64,000 bases of DNA from Yoonia sp. BS5-3 (GCF_038069655.2 NZ_CP150951.2:3188001-3252000); one strand, 5' to 3'. Positions 42,108-52,826 are shown, counted from the first letter of the stretch. Numbers and translations are program-made. Notes: generated by a model from the sequence alone, not told the origin.

Positions 42108-43622
42108 TCAGCCCAGTGGCGTGATATCGTCAGGACTGAAGGGCGGTTCGTCGCCAAAGATATCCACATATCTTTCGAGCCCCTTGGTAAGACGCGATTG
42201 GCGTTTGGTAAATGCCTCTGGCGTCTCGGTCAGATCGGCTGGCAACTCGTAGGCGAATGGTAAGGCCGCAAGGACCGGGTCCGCCCGCAAAAGCAGGTCG
42301 GTCGTCGGGGCATTGGTTAGGCGGTAGGCCGTGTCCGGCTGCATTGAAATTTGCACCAACCTGCGGCTGTTGAATGGCGATAGAAAGAACGCATGATGCT
42401 GCCCAGGGAACAAGGTTCCAAGCACATTTGGAACCCGAGTTTCAAACAACATCATGTCAACTGAACGATTCCGAGCATTTACAGGAAGATCGTCGTAGTA
42501 CTTCCAGAAGAAGGACTCGAAAGCATGAATGTGCTCTCTTTTGGATACACTGCGACCGGCCAGCCGCATTTGCCTTATCTGCCAGTCTGGTTTCGCCCGC
42601 TGTTTCAGGTTGGAGGTGACAATATATTGCCCTCTCAAAATATTTGTATGATGGCCGCGCATGACCACGGAGTCGGCTTTCACATTCAAGAAAAGCCCAT
42701 TCTCAATTTCCTTCGGAGTAGATGCAAAGACCCCTGAAGCTATTCGAAATTGTCGTCCTGCAAGGCGTCTAATGTATCGCTTTACAGTAATTTTTTTTCT
42801 GTCGTGCACCTCATGGCTTACTTTCTTCGCCTGACATAGAGACGCGGCAACCTGCGCGTCGCGTCTATTTGCATAGTTGTTTATGTGGGAGAAAACTTGG
42901 TCAATGTTTTCGAGAACACCATCACCAGCCAGCGCCATCAATATGCGACTGTCGTTCCCTCCCGACAAAGGCAGAGATGTGTGGCCCAATGTTGTCATGC
43001 GACTCATTATCGCGCGTATCGCTAAAATTATTTCGTCATAGATGGGCTGATTGCTGCTCTCCGGAGCTGAGAATATGTCGCTTTCGCGAGGCCAAAACCG
43101 TTTTGTTTCGAGGCTATCTAGCTCTAGACGGTGGTTAGCGTTCATTCGGTGAACGCCGGTATCACACGTATGCGAAAAACCATAGCTTCCGTCGCCTGCT
43201 TGAACCCTATCGTGATCATAAAGCGGGTGCCATTCTACCGGGCGGTCAATACATAAGAACGTGCTAGAGGCGACGCGCCCGGTCTCTGGTGCATAAACAG
43301 CACCGATCATCCCGACAGGGTCACAATGAAAATAGGTGCGATCAGACAAATGCGTGATCAGGGCGTATCGTCCTGAAAGGATAGGCAGATAGCCTTCAAG
43401 CGCATCCAAGGCCTGCGCAGCAGTGCTGTCAAAATTTTCGGCAAAATATTCTTCTGGCAGGCTGCCGTTGTGATCGACCGCGATACCCAGGCAAACCCCA
43501 AATCGGACGCCATTTCGGTCCAACAGCGGCACCCGGCGCAATGCTTCGCCCGAGCTGACCCAGAAGCCGCCGCAAGTGCCGGTGATAAAGCCCGGCAGAC
43601 TTTGCGGGGTCGGACTAATCAC
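42108..43622 (-). CDS. Asparagine-synthase-like protein lacking the glutaminase Cys
   Basis: The product has 504 residues. The N-terminal part resembles the Ntn/glutaminase half of class II asparagine synthases ([30 protein letters not shown]), but there is no Cys at position 2. The C-terminal part has the PP-loop [15 protein letters not shown]. The catalytic glutamine-hydrolysing residue is therefore missing, so ammonia would come from elsewhere or another nucleophile is used. Next to uronic-acid genes, such proteins may amidate sugar acids. This is inference by analogy with uronamide-containing glycans. Confidence 0.75.
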   Translation of the reverse strand: MISPTPQSLPGFITGTCGGFWVSSGEALRRVPLLDRNGVRFGVCLGIAVDHNGSLPEEYFAENFDSTAAQALDALEGYLPILSGRYALITHLSDRTYFHCDPVGMIGAVYAPETGRVASSTFLCIDRPVEWHPLYDHDRVQAGDGSYGFSHTCDTGVHRMNANHRLELDSLETKRFWPRESDIFSAPESSNQPIYDEIILAIRAIMSRMTTLGHTSLPLSGGNDSRILMALAGDGVLENIDQVFSHINNYANRRDAQVAASLCQAKKVSHEVHDRKKITVKRYIRRLAGRQFRIASGVFASTPKEIENGLFLNVKADSVVMRGHHTNILRGQYIVTSNLKQRAKPDWQIRQMRLAGRSVSKREHIHAFESFFWKYYDDLPVNARNRSVDMMLFETRVPNVLGTLFPGQHHAFFLSPFNSRRLVQISMQPDTAYRLTNAPTTDLLLRADPVLAALPFAYELPADLTETPEAFTKRQSRLTKGLERYVDIFGDEPPFSPDDITPLG

Positions 43623-43845
43623 ATATTGATAGCGGAAGGTTTATGTAAAGCTGATATTATTGTCGCTGCAAAGCTGTCGAGCATATGTGGTCAAACGCTG
43701 TGGCCTTTGTCGGTTTCGTCACGCGGTTTTAAGCTGCAAAACGCCTTGATGCCAGTCTTCGCGTGCCATTGACGGAATAATCCATCGAGACTACGCAAAC
43801 AGCTATCCCCGCAACGGCTAAATTGCGCTATGCGAAGTGGTGTTG

Positions 43846-44328
43846 ATGAGAACCCCTTTCGAACCCGGCAATTTGTTGGACATTATCTCGAGCGGGTCAT
43901 CCGCTATACACTACTCGAGAAGGTTTGAGCACCGGGCCGTCTATCTGATCTCACGCGGTAGCGGTGATCATAATGCATTGTTCGGTCGCTTCTGCGCGGC
44001 GATGCCTCTGCCAACCGCCATCATACATTTGTGTCTGTCTGCCGATCAGAGCTTTGCCCGTGCCCAGGCGCGTCTTCAGGAGCGGGACAAATCGGGTCAA
44101 TCGCCTGAGTTCATTGCACGCAGGATCACCAAAGCACATGGCGATGTTCAGACATTGGCCCATCGTCAAAACCTTCTCTTGCGCGCCAGAAAAAACATGA
44201 CGGCGCGCGGTGTACCAGTTATTCAAATCGCAACTGATGGTGATCTTGATACGGCGATCGCCGAGACAGCAGCTGCCTTGCGGCCTGTGTTAATGTCAAA
44301 AAGCCTCGCTCAACCGCAGCCAAAATAG
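43846..44328 (+). CDS. Unrecognised protein, possibly truncated
   Basis: The product has 160 residues from ATG 43846 (GTG 43837 is an alternative). The C-terminal two thirds are basic and helical (AQARLQERDKSGQSPEFIARRITKAHGDV, VPVIQIATDGDLDTAIAET). They recall the lid and C-terminal region of small P-loop kinases, but no Walker A motif is found in or before the frame. It may be a truncated gene. It lies alone on the plus strand between minus-strand genes. The preceding 43623-43845 holds nothing recognisable. Confidence 0.4.
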   Translation: MRTPFEPGNLLDIISSGSSAIHYSRRFEHRAVYLISRGSGDHNALFGRFCAAMPLPTAIIHLCLSADQSFARAQARLQERDKSGQSPEFIARRITKAHGDVQTLAHRQNLLLRARKNMTARGVPVIQIATDGDLDTAIAETAAALRPVLMSKSLAQPQPK

Positions 44329-44351
44329 GACGCTGATCGCAGGCTGAGCGC

Positions 44352-46562
44352 TTAGTCCAAACCTGCCAATCCTCGCCGGACCGCCCGGTTTGGGTTTTTC
44401 TTGAGGATATGCGCACCCAGCGACCGGGCCAGCGGTAGATGCCCCTTTGCAACCGTGCGATTGAACAATTCACGTTGATACCGGACCGATCCTTTGCGGG
44501 CGCGCAGCAATTTGTAGTAATCAAGCGGGCTTAGAGTCCCATCCAACGCCCCAAGGATGATTGGGCTGAGTATCCCCATCTGATTGAGTGAGCTTCCCAA
44601 CCTATGCCCCAGCAACGGTGCGCGCAGATGTGTGACGTTGTCATTTGTGAAGCGTGCTGCATGTTGGGCATCAAGTGGCTCATACGGATCATAAAGGATC
44701 GACACGCGCCGCGCGGCCCGGCTGACGGTGGCTGCATCGCCGTATGGGCCTGTAAAGTCCCGTTTCCAAACGACTTTATAGCGCGTCTCCCAAGGTACGA
44801 CGGTTTTGTCGACGGTTGATTGGGGGGATATCGCAACCACGTCGCAACCCGGTGCGGAGGGTGAAAACGCGCAGGCTGCATAGCCCCCCATTGACGCACC
44901 GTAAAAGACGACGCGTTTGAATTGATCAAAGAAACCATCGGCTTTCAGCTGGTCGAACTGATCATAGACCCAAGGTTCGCGATACCACGTCCAGCCACCG
45001 GCCAAGACGCCAAGCATCGACCAGCCCTGATCTTTGATAAAGCTATAGCCCCATGGCCGCCGGTCCGTCCGTTTGGTCATCGCAATATCCAGATTGTCAA
45101 ATGTGACAACCAGCGTATCCATGCTGCGCCGCGTGTAGAGGAAACTATGACCATTGGTTCCAGGTCGATACCAGCCGTCCTGCCCTGCCAGCTCGGTCGC
45201 AATCTGATCCCATCCCGCCTCTGCATCGGCCGGTTCCGGCGGCTTTGGGGTCACACAAACCCGTGTGATCTGGGCAGCACCATCGGTGCGGGTCGAGAGC
45301 TGATCGGCCTTCCCCACATTGCGCAAAAACGGAAACGCGCCCGAGCCTTTGCGGATGTCCATGAAAAGCCGGGTATTGGAATGCAAACAGTGATCTACGA
45401 ATTTCTGCAAAAACCCGGTTTTATATTGATCGCCGAAGCCCGACAGATTGCACAGCACATCAACCGGGCGCAGATCTGCTGCGTCGTTGACAATCTGGAT
45501 ACGGGTTTCGTCAACATCATTTGAGACAAGAAAGGCCGTATAATCGGGGATCCAAGCTGCGGGCTCTTCGCCGATCACGCCGCGCCGGTTGGTGTTTACC
45601 AGCTGAATATCGCAGTCAAACTTGTGATGCAGCGCCAGTACAAATGACCGTGCCCCACCTGAGATATCTGCCACAACTGAAACGTCATCAATATCCAGCG
45701 CCTCTATCAAGCCCGCATCAAAAGTGGCCGTGCCGCGCCCCTTGATCGGTGCCAAGTGGGGGTTGATCCCATGCTTTTCAATCAGCTTTTCAAGATAGCT
45801 GCCCTTGGGCGGAATACCATCATGCAGCCGGCCCAGCTGACGTTTATTCGAGGCCCAAAGATGCAATGCGGTGGTTTCATCCGTCATCAGACCTTCTGCC
45901 ACAGTGCTTTTACGCAGAAATTTCAGCCGCTCGCGAAACGTGATTGGATAAAATGCGTTGAGCGGCATCACCTTATCCTGCAGCCCTAGCGCATGGACAT
46001 AGTGGGTAATCATCAGCGGCCCCCAAACACCCCATGGCTGTTCAGAGACATGTTGCGGTTTGCCAGCCGCAGCCAGTTTGCGCATTTTGGCTTGCCGCCC
46101 TTTTGGCAAGAAAGGCGCGATTGAGCTGCGATCTTCGGTAAATGCCAGCATCTGGGTCAGCATGTCGCTATCCGCAGGTAGTCCCAGCACCGCATTATTG
46201 ACCCTATGTTCGCCCGGAAGCTCAAAGCCCATTACATAATCACTGTCGTAATCCATTGGCCGATGACAATAGACGTCGGTGTCGATCCAGATCATCCCCG
46301 GGTTTTGATGGATCATATGCAGCCGGAACCAATCCGCGAATAAGGCGTAGCTGTTCTTTTGTTCGTATTTGATGAAATCATCGGTATCGATAATCTCGCG
46401 CCCATCGCGGCGGATAACGCCCGCCGGAACGTTGGGGATATCTTCATAGGAAAACAGCGTGATCTTTTGGCCCTTATCAACAAAGGATTTCAGGCAAAGC
46501 TGTTCCATCCAACTTAGCGCGCCCCCGATCCAAAGCGTGCCGACCTCGCGTGTGCGTGTCAT
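44352..46562 (-). CDS. Multidomain glycosyltransferase with alpha/beta-hydrolase-like end
   Basis: The product has 736 residues. About 1-250 resemble a GT32/Gly_transf_sug-type transferase (LFSYEDIPNVPAGV, FADWFRLHMIH and the DxD motif WIDTDVYC). About 270-430 resemble a nucleotide- or methyltransferase-like Rossmann segment (VSVVADISGGARSFVLALH). About 470-680 look like an alpha/beta hydrolase with the nucleophile elbow FYGASMGGYAACAF. A single protein could thus add and then trim or acylate a sugar. The middle and end assignments are tentative. Confidence 0.65.
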   Translation of the reverse strand: MTRTREVGTLWIGGALSWMEQLCLKSFVDKGQKITLFSYEDIPNVPAGVIRRDGREIIDTDDFIKYEQKNSYALFADWFRLHMIHQNPGMIWIDTDVYCHRPMDYDSDYVMGFELPGEHRVNNAVLGLPADSDMLTQMLAFTEDRSSIAPFLPKGRQAKMRKLAAAGKPQHVSEQPWGVWGPLMITHYVHALGLQDKVMPLNAFYPITFRERLKFLRKSTVAEGLMTDETTALHLWASNKRQLGRLHDGIPPKGSYLEKLIEKHGINPHLAPIKGRGTATFDAGLIEALDIDDVSVVADISGGARSFVLALHHKFDCDIQLVNTNRRGVIGEEPAAWIPDYTAFLVSNDVDETRIQIVNDAADLRPVDVLCNLSGFGDQYKTGFLQKFVDHCLHSNTRLFMDIRKGSGAFPFLRNVGKADQLSTRTDGAAQITRVCVTPKPPEPADAEAGWDQIATELAGQDGWYRPGTNGHSFLYTRRSMDTLVVTFDNLDIAMTKRTDRRPWGYSFIKDQGWSMLGVLAGGWTWYREPWVYDQFDQLKADGFFDQFKRVVFYGASMGGYAACAFSPSAPGCDVVAISPQSTVDKTVVPWETRYKVVWKRDFTGPYGDAATVSRAARRVSILYDPYEPLDAQHAARFTNDNVTHLRAPLLGHRLGSSLNQMGILSPIILGALDGTLSPLDYYKLLRARKGSVRYQRELFNRTVAKGHLPLARSLGAHILKKNPNRAVRRGLAGLD

Positions 46563-46694
46563 GTGTTATTCCTTGTTTGCACGGCCAAGATCATTCAAGA
46601 ACGCAGCAAATGATTGACCAATCAGATCGTAACCTCAAGACCCGGGATCGCTTTGCGTTCATGAAACCACTGTTCCAATTGCTGTGTTGCCTCA

Positions 46695-48944
46695 ATGACG
46701 CCTGAGGTCATCACACGCCGCCTTGCCGGTCGCAAGATGGATAATTGCGTCCTGCTTGATGCCGTTGAACGGGTTGAGGGCGATAGCCGTCTTGTCAGTT
46801 TGTTTTTTGAAGCAGATGTGCTGGGCACGACCATCACGCCCCCAAAAGGCGCAGAATTGATCCATACGCGCGTGATCGGCGGCGCACCGATACAAACCTA
46901 CCGCGTGCCCCAAGGCGTCAAACCGGTCTTCGCCTTTGCCGATCAAAGCGTCACGCTGACATTGGCCGAGACGGAAACAGACCTGTTTGAGGGTGAGAAT
47001 GCCATCCTGGCCACCCGCAATGGCGAAAGCGCCGAGACGGTGCTGGATTGGCTCAGCTATCATCAGCAGCAGCAGGGGCTTCAATCTGCCGTCATCCTTG
47101 ACCGTGCAAAGCCCGGCAGTGACACAGCATTTGCCAAAAAGTTGCAGGTCGGTCTGCGCAAGCAAAAAATGCCGTGCAAAGTCGTCTTGGTCAGCAGTGA
47201 CCTACCGCTTGGCAAACGGGATCTTCCCGCAGAAGCCCATCCATTTTGCGTCCCAGAGGCACCTGGCAAAGACAGAATGACAGTGCCCGCCCCGGCCCCG
47301 TGGGCCGCACCCTTGGCCGCGTTGACCTGGTTTGAGATTGCGAAAACCCGTTTTTTGGCCGAGGCCCGGGCTGTCGCACATGTTGATGTACATGACCTGA
47401 TCCCAAAACAGAATGACACCGTTTTTGACGCGGCCATTGCCGCCAAAGAAGGCGTGATCCCATTGACTGGGCAGCATTGCTACCCATGGCGGGTGCGCAG
47501 CGGTAAGCGGACGCTTTTTGCCGATCATATCTGCGTGCAATTCGATGCGTCAGGCGGGCGCACGCGTTGGTGTATCGCCCCAGCAAAGGCCCCCACGGAT
47601 GCGGTTTGGCGAATGCTGCGGATTGGCAATGCAACTGCAGACCCCGAACACCGCCAAGCGTTTTACCGGCATATGGCACTGCGTCATCCGACCGACAGCA
47701 TTTCAAAGATCGTGCCCAAAACATCATTGATCGAAGATCAGGCCCTACTATCTCAGGCCCGCGATTATTTCGGCCATGACCCAATCCGCGTGCCAAAACT
47801 GGCTGCCATCAAACTGCCTGAAGGGCGCGGCCGCCGGGCGATTGTGACGACCATGAAAAATGAAGGGCCGTTCATTCTGGAATGGCTGGCCTACCACCGA
47901 GCCATCGGATTTGACGATATTCTTGTCTATACGAATGATTGTGACGATGGCACCGACGTCATGCTTGAGCTGCTGATGCGCAAAGGCTTTGTTCAACATC
48001 GGGTGAACCAGTTCCGCAAAATGGACCTGAAGCCACAGCATGCCGCCTTGCAAATGGCAGAGGATGAGCCGCTTATTCAGCAAGCGAAATGGGTCACCTG
48101 CATCGATGTTGATGAATATGTGAACATTAAGACGGGTGACGGCACGCTGGATGCTCTCTTTGCGGCCGTTCCCGATGCAAACATGATCGCGATGACCTGG
48201 CGACTTTTTGGCAACGCTGATGTGCATGATTTTACCGACGAGCCGATTACGCGCCAGTTCCTGCACTGCGCGCCTGAGCTTGCCCGAAAACCGCATCAGG
48301 CCTGGGGTTTTAAGACACTCTTTGCCAATAACGGGATCTTTAAAAAACTCGGCGTACATAGGCCCAAAGGGCTGAACCCGCAGCTATGGGAAGACATCCA
48401 TTGGGTAAATGGGTCAGGTGTGCCCCTGCCCCGCGACATGTTCCGCAATGGCTGGCGCTCAACAACCGAAACTTACGGCTATGATTTGGTGCAGCTAAAT
48501 CATTATGCCGTGCGCTCGGCCGAGAGTTTTCTGGTTAAGCGGGATCGGGGCCGGGTCAACCATGTGGATCGTGATCAGGGCCTGTCCTATTGGTTTCGTA
48601 TGAACCATAATGTCATGCAAGATCGCTCAATCCAGTCGCGATTGCCGATGATGCAGGCCCAGTTGAACAGGCTGATGGATGACCCAGAAATTGCCGCAGC
48701 GCATGCACATGCGGTTGCCTGCCATCGCGCCAAAATCACAGCGTTGCGCCAGGCGACGAACTACGCTGCGTTTTTTGAGGTACTCACCAGCCCGCGTATG
48801 GAGCAACTATCGCGCTTGCTGCCGCATTTCGGGGCCAACGTGTTTCTTTCCGGTCCAGACGTTATTCCCGATGAAATCCTTGAGCGGGATCCAGATGCCG
48901 ATTGGTTTTTTACCGTCGAAATGCAAGGTGAGACGACGCATTAA
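46695..48944 (+). CDS. Large glycosyltransferase (Glyco_tranf_2_4/GT92-like)
   Basis: The product has 749 residues. The first 370 or so have no motif I recognise. The second half is a Glyco_tranf_2_4 domain (RRAIVTTMKNEGPFILEWLAYH, DILVYTNDCDDGTDVML, CIDVDEYVNI), with the C-terminal HYAVRSAESFLVKRDRGR. It is homologous to the convergent neighbour at 48941. The two genes overlap at their stops by four bases. It is probably a surface-glycan transferase. Confidence 0.82.
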   Translation: MTPEVITRRLAGRKMDNCVLLDAVERVEGDSRLVSLFFEADVLGTTITPPKGAELIHTRVIGGAPIQTYRVPQGVKPVFAFADQSVTLTLAETETDLFEGENAILATRNGESAETVLDWLSYHQQQQGLQSAVILDRAKPGSDTAFAKKLQVGLRKQKMPCKVVLVSSDLPLGKRDLPAEAHPFCVPEAPGKDRMTVPAPAPWAAPLAALTWFEIAKTRFLAEARAVAHVDVHDLIPKQNDTVFDAAIAAKEGVIPLTGQHCYPWRVRSGKRTLFADHICVQFDASGGRTRWCIAPAKAPTDAVWRMLRIGNATADPEHRQAFYRHMALRHPTDSISKIVPKTSLIEDQALLSQARDYFGHDPIRVPKLAAIKLPEGRGRRAIVTTMKNEGPFILEWLAYHRAIGFDDILVYTNDCDDGTDVMLELLMRKGFVQHRVNQFRKMDLKPQHAALQMAEDEPLIQQAKWVTCIDVDEYVNIKTGDGTLDALFAAVPDANMIAMTWRLFGNADVHDFTDEPITRQFLHCAPELARKPHQAWGFKTLFANNGIFKKLGVHRPKGLNPQLWEDIHWVNGSGVPLPRDMFRNGWRSTTETYGYDLVQLNHYAVRSAESFLVKRDRGRVNHVDRDQGLSYWFRMNHNVMQDRSIQSRLPMMQAQLNRLMDDPEIAAAHAHAVACHRAKITALRQATNYAAFFEVLTSPRMEQLSRLLPHFGANVFLSGPDVIPDEILERDPDADWFFTVEMQGETTH

Positions 48945-50005
48945 AGCGGCTTATCCTCTTCAGCCCTGGCGCGGCGCTCTGCCTGCAGCTTTCGAACAAC
49001 ACCCAGCTGGCGTAACAATTGGCGCTGCATCTGCATCGGTAAAACCTTGGTCGGTGGCATCTGCTGCAGCCGTGCCATCAGGTAAAAACTGTCGCTCTGG
49101 CGCATCAACTCGGCGATTTTCGCCTTGCGCCAGGCAACGCCCGCATCATGAAGACGGGCCGTTTCTGCATCGCTGCGCAGATCCGCGAGGCGCTCTTCAA
49201 CTGCCGGAAGGTGGCGCAGGATGCGTTTGTCTTCCATGTCGTTGAAATTTCGGTCTGCCCAATAGGCCAGATCAATCGGATCGCTGCTGTGGTTTGGCTT
49301 TCCTCGGGCGGATTTAACCAAAAAGCTGTCCATCGCGCCGACGGCATAATGGTTGATCTGGGCCAATGCGTAGCGATCGCCCGTGGTTAGGGCCACCGTA
49401 CCTGGAACAGCCGGCATTGCAGCGCCGTTGCCATCCACCCAATGCCCGGCTTTTTCCCTTTCCCGGATGCGGGGCTTGTGCACCCCCAACCGGTCATATC
49501 GCGGATCGTTTCGATAAAGGGATTTGAACTGCACCGCGCGCCACGGCCACAGCAGCCGCTCTGGAGCCGCTCTGGTGAATTGCCCTAAAATAGGCGCGTC
49601 TTCGAAAGCCTGCACGCCGTTATTGCCGAACATGCGCCAAGGAATTGCAAAGCCTTCGGCATCTGGCGCCGCTGCCATCAAATCATGCAAATGGCCGCCA
49701 CCTGCATGAATACACAAAAATTCATCAACATCCGCGACATAGACCCAATCGGCATTCTGGGCCAATACGTGATTACGGGCTTTGCTGAGCGCCCGCCATT
49801 GAACCGTCTTCTTACCGCCCGCATGATTGCGCACATGACTGATGATGCCACGCGCTTCCAGCCGATCAAGCAGCAAATCCGTGCCGTCTGCGCAATCATT
49901 GCTGTAGATCAGAAAATCGGTCACCCCAATGTGCTGATGGTAGGCGATCCATTCGAGCACAAACGGGGCCTCATTTCGCATCGTCGTGATGACTAGAACG
50001 CGCAT
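48941..50005 (-). CDS. Glycosyltransferase (Glyco_tranf_2_4 family)
   Basis: The product has 354 residues. RVLVITTMRNEAPFVLEWIA, FLIYSNDCADGTDLLL, YVADVDEFLCI and NHYAVGAMDSFLVKSARGK match the C-terminal half of the convergent gene at 46695. It is the single-domain form of the family. Between it and aroQ, 50006-50179 holds nothing notable. Confidence 0.85.
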   Translation of the reverse strand: MRVLVITTMRNEAPFVLEWIAYHQHIGVTDFLIYSNDCADGTDLLLDRLEARGIISHVRNHAGGKKTVQWRALSKARNHVLAQNADWVYVADVDEFLCIHAGGGHLHDLMAAAPDAEGFAIPWRMFGNNGVQAFEDAPILGQFTRAAPERLLWPWRAVQFKSLYRNDPRYDRLGVHKPRIREREKAGHWVDGNGAAMPAVPGTVALTTGDRYALAQINHYAVGAMDSFLVKSARGKPNHSSDPIDLAYWADRNFNDMEDKRILRHLPAVEERLADLRSDAETARLHDAGVAWRKAKIAELMRQSDSFYLMARLQQMPPTKVLPMQMQRQLLRQLGVVRKLQAERRARAEEDKPL

Positions 50006-50179
50006 GATTTTGGGGCTCCGATCAACAGTTTGCGCTGCTTTGTGGCGATCTAGCCTGCCTGCGCATCAAATCGCAAGGGCTACAGCCAGCCGATGCGGAT
50101 CGGAAACAGTTCGAAACTCAGGTTTCGGAGCTGAATATTTCTGTTTTGATCAACCGGTCAAAGCTGTTAGATCAGCGCT

Positions 50180-50626
50180 ATGACGCATTCAATCCTCATT
50201 CTGAACGGGCCCAACCTAAACCTTCTTGGTACTCGCCAGCCAGAGGTGTACGGCCCCACGACCCTTGCCGATATTGAGGCGCTTTGCGCTGCCAAAGCGG
50301 CTGAACTAGGTGTGGAGCTGACATTCATGCAAAGCAATCATGAAGGCGCCATGATAGACGCGCTCCATGCTGCGCGCGGTGTGCATGCTGGTGTCATCTT
50401 GAATGCGGGGGCTTACACACATACCTCTGTGGCGCTCATGGATGCGATATCGTCAACCATGTTGCCTGTTGTTGAGCTACATCTGTCTAATATTCATGCA
50501 CGCGAAGAATTTCGACATAAATCTTTTATCGCCCCGGTTGCAGTCGGCCAAATTTGCGGCTTTGGTGCTGCAGGCTACCCGCTCGCACTTGATGCGCTGG
50601 TAAGTTACCTCGGAGACCCCCAATGA
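50180..50626 (+). CDS. aroQ: Type II 3-dehydroquinate dehydratase
   Basis: The product has 148 residues, the normal length. [21 protein letters not shown] has the catalytic Tyr and Arg, [13 protein letters not shown] and [14 protein letters not shown] follow, and the catalytic His lies in [14 protein letters not shown]. It dehydrates 3-dehydroquinate in the shikimate pathway. ATGA overlap with the following LuxR gene. Confidence 0.97.
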   Translation: MTHSILILNGPNLNLLGTRQPEVYGPTTLADIEALCAAKAAELGVELTFMQSNHEGAMIDALHAARGVHAGVILNAGAYTHTSVALMDAISSTMLPVVELHLSNIHAREEFRHKSFIAPVAVGQICGFGAAGYPLALDALVSYLGDPQ

Positions 50627-51384
50627 GCGAGTTAGTCACACAACTTGATAAGCTGACCAATGCACGTACCGTCGAAGAGCTGTGGGATATCCACACCCGG
50701 CAGATGCGGCATTATGGTTTTGATCGCCTGATGTATGGCTTCACGCGTTACAGGACCTCCAGTTCATTGGGAGACCCGCAGGACTGGGTGCTTTTGTCGA
50801 CGCAAAGTCCTGAATATATGAAAGTTTTCTTCGATGAGGGCCTTTATTATCATGCCCCAATGCTGAACTGGGCGCTTGCCAATAATGGCGCCTGTAGCTG
50901 GCGCTGGATGATGGATATGAGCCGGATCGACAATCTAACAGCCAGCGAAAAGCGGGTGATGGAATTCAACCGGCAAATGGATGTGACCGCCGGTTACACG
51001 ATCAGCTTCCGCTCAATTTCAGAGCGGACAAAGGGCGCCATCGCGCTGACGGCAAAGGCAGGTGTGACACAAGACCAGGTTGAGCAGACGTGGGCGCAAT
51101 ATGGTGATGCAATCATTGTGATGAACAACGTCATGCATCTCAAATTGCTCACGCTTCCCTATTCAGGTGAACGGCAACTTACCAAACGGCAACGCGAGGT
51201 GTTGCAATGGGTCGGCGATGGAAAGACGACACAAGACATTGCGCTGCTGCTCGATCTGACGCCAGCGACGGTTGAAAAGCATCTGCGACTTGCGCGCGAG
51301 GCGCTGGATGTGGAAACAACCGCCCAAGCTGTTCTGAAGGCTGCGTTTTACAACCAAATGTTTGTGATGGACGCGGATACTTAA
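50623..51384 (+). CDS. LuxR-family regulator, solo
   Basis: The product has 253 residues. The N-terminal autoinducer-binding-type domain has the usual Trp/Asp positions ([29 protein letters not shown]). The C-terminal HTH is [25 protein letters not shown]. No luxI gene is in the window, so it is a solo. It is translated with aroQ through an ATGA overlap, an arrangement I believe is conserved in roseobacters. Confidence 0.88.
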   Translation: MSELVTQLDKLTNARTVEELWDIHTRQMRHYGFDRLMYGFTRYRTSSSLGDPQDWVLLSTQSPEYMKVFFDEGLYYHAPMLNWALANNGACSWRWMMDMSRIDNLTASEKRVMEFNRQMDVTAGYTISFRSISERTKGAIALTAKAGVTQDQVEQTWAQYGDAIIVMNNVMHLKLLTLPYSGERQLTKRQREVLQWVGDGKTTQDIALLLDLTPATVEKHLRLAREALDVETTAQAVLKAAFYNQMFVMDADT

Positions 51385-52328
51385 GCTTTCGCCGGACCTT
51401 TGGCCTTGCGTAAGCGCCACCAAAATCGCAACTGCGCCCAGTGGAAACGCCAAATCCAACGTCGGCGATGGGAATAGTAATGGGAAAGGTGGAAGTCCCA
51501 TGGCTTAAACCGGCCACTGAAATGGACGATAGCTGGATCGTTGCGCGAAGCCGCGTAGGTGTCTTGCATATCCGCAGTATAGCGACTGGTGCCTGATTTT
51601 GGGTTACCCCAGAACGAATTCCATTTTGGATCGATCAGCAGAACCCGCCCCTTGAGAACGGTATTCAGCCAGTCCTGATCCATCAACTCAAACTTGGACG
51701 CCGCTTCAACATCACGGATCTGTTTTGCCAATGTAGGATCGTTCGAGATTGCATCGCAATCAAGCAGCAGAACACCCGCATTAAAGTAATCCTCGGTCAT
51801 CCCCTTGCCGATCCGAGCTTCAGTATCGGCCAGTCGCTTCTTGGCCCGCGCTGCGCGCCGTTTATGTTTCGCGCTTGCATTTTCGGGCGTATGCAGCGCC
51901 CATTGGCGCATATCGACAATGCCAAAGTCGCGGACTGCAGCGGCCACGTGCCCCTGCAAATCAATCTGGGCAAGCGCCGCCAAGTCGCCCCGGATGATCG
52001 TATCGAAATCTAAATAGATCACGCGGCCATTCAGTATCTCAGGCAGCAATAGCCGGGCCAAGGTCATTGTCGTGATATAAAGATGGTCGATAGCCACATC
52101 TTGCATCTTGGTTTTCTGCATTGGGTGCAGGTGAAGTTCGGCCTCTTGATAACTTCCGACAACGTTCTTAATGCCTGTGACGGTCCCCTCATCCAGTTCC
52201 GAATGTAACAGATGGACAGCGACCTTCCCGGTCGTTGCACGAAGCGCCGTATCAATGGCCAAGGCGCATGGCCCGATACCGGCTTGATCAGTCGCGAAGG
52301 CGATTTGTGTCGTGGGAGGGACAGTCAT
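51381..52328 (-). CDS. Glycosyltransferase family 8
   Basis: The product has 315 residues from the ATG at 52328. IAFATDQAGIGPCALAIDTAL, the DxD motif YLDFDTIIRGD and YFNAGVLLLD are GT8 signatures, and the late ... VHFSGRFKPWD is also typical. It probably transfers glucose or galactose to lipopolysaccharide. The end overlaps the convergent LuxR gene by four bases. Confidence 0.9.
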   Translation of the reverse strand: MTVPPTTQIAFATDQAGIGPCALAIDTALRATTGKVAVHLLHSELDEGTVTGIKNVVGSYQEAELHLHPMQKTKMQDVAIDHLYITTMTLARLLLPEILNGRVIYLDFDTIIRGDLAALAQIDLQGHVAAAVRDFGIVDMRQWALHTPENASAKHKRRAARAKKRLADTEARIGKGMTEDYFNAGVLLLDCDAISNDPTLAKQIRDVEAASKFELMDQDWLNTVLKGRVLLIDPKWNSFWGNPKSGTSRYTADMQDTYAASRNDPAIVHFSGRFKPWDFHLSHYYSHRRRWIWRFHWAQLRFWWRLRKAKGPAKA

Positions 52329-52692
52329 ATCGAGCAGCTTATGGGATATCGCGACATAAATGAAAAGTGCGTTCCAGCAGCCCATCAAGGACAGGCAAAA
52401 TAGCCACCGTGCGTAATCATATTATTCGTGACGCAAGGTCTAAAGTTCAGAGATTGCGTCCAAGGTCAGGTTTCCCTGACTTTTGTCACGCGCCAAATTT
52501 TGCCATATTTACCTTGTTCCGTGAGTGGTGGCCTTAGGCCTGGGAACGGCGGGTAGCATCCCTTGAGATTGCAAGGCTCTGATATCCGTGCCGGTTATCC
52601 GGACGCTGACCGCTTTGGGTTTGCCCAGAGGGTCAGCACCTTTGTGATATGTCTGTCCTTCGTCCCGAAATTCGGGCAGACAACACATTTTA
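52329..52692. other. Intergenic stretch without a recognisable gene
   Basis: No supported coding frame. A small CCCGAA/TTCGGG inverted repeat lies near 52664-52676. The stretch should hold the promoter of the GT8 gene. Confidence 0.45.
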
Positions 52693-52725
52693 GCGGCACC
52701 GCCTGTCTTCCGAGCGCGGTGCCGC
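52693..52725. other. Strong GC-rich hairpin
   Basis: GCGGCACCGC (52693-52702) and GCGGTGCCGC (52716-52725) form a perfect 10-bp stem around a 13-base loop. No T-run on either side. It lies 50 bases beyond the tsf terminator. Confidence 0.45.
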
Positions 52726-52775
52726 GCCCTTCCCCATCAGATCGACTGCCCCCATATGAATGCTGCGGAAAATAA

Positions 52776-52810
52776 AAGGCCGCCTCGCAATCCGCGGGCG
52801 GCCTTCTTTT
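52776..52810 (-). terminator. Rho-independent terminator of the rpsB-tsf unit
   Basis: AAGGCCGCC (52776-52784) pairs with GGCGGCCTT (52797-52805). On the minus strand the stem is followed by TTATTTT, and on the plus strand by CTTTT. It lies just beyond the tsf stop. Confidence 0.85.
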
Positions 52811-52826
52811 AGTCAAAAGAGCAGGT

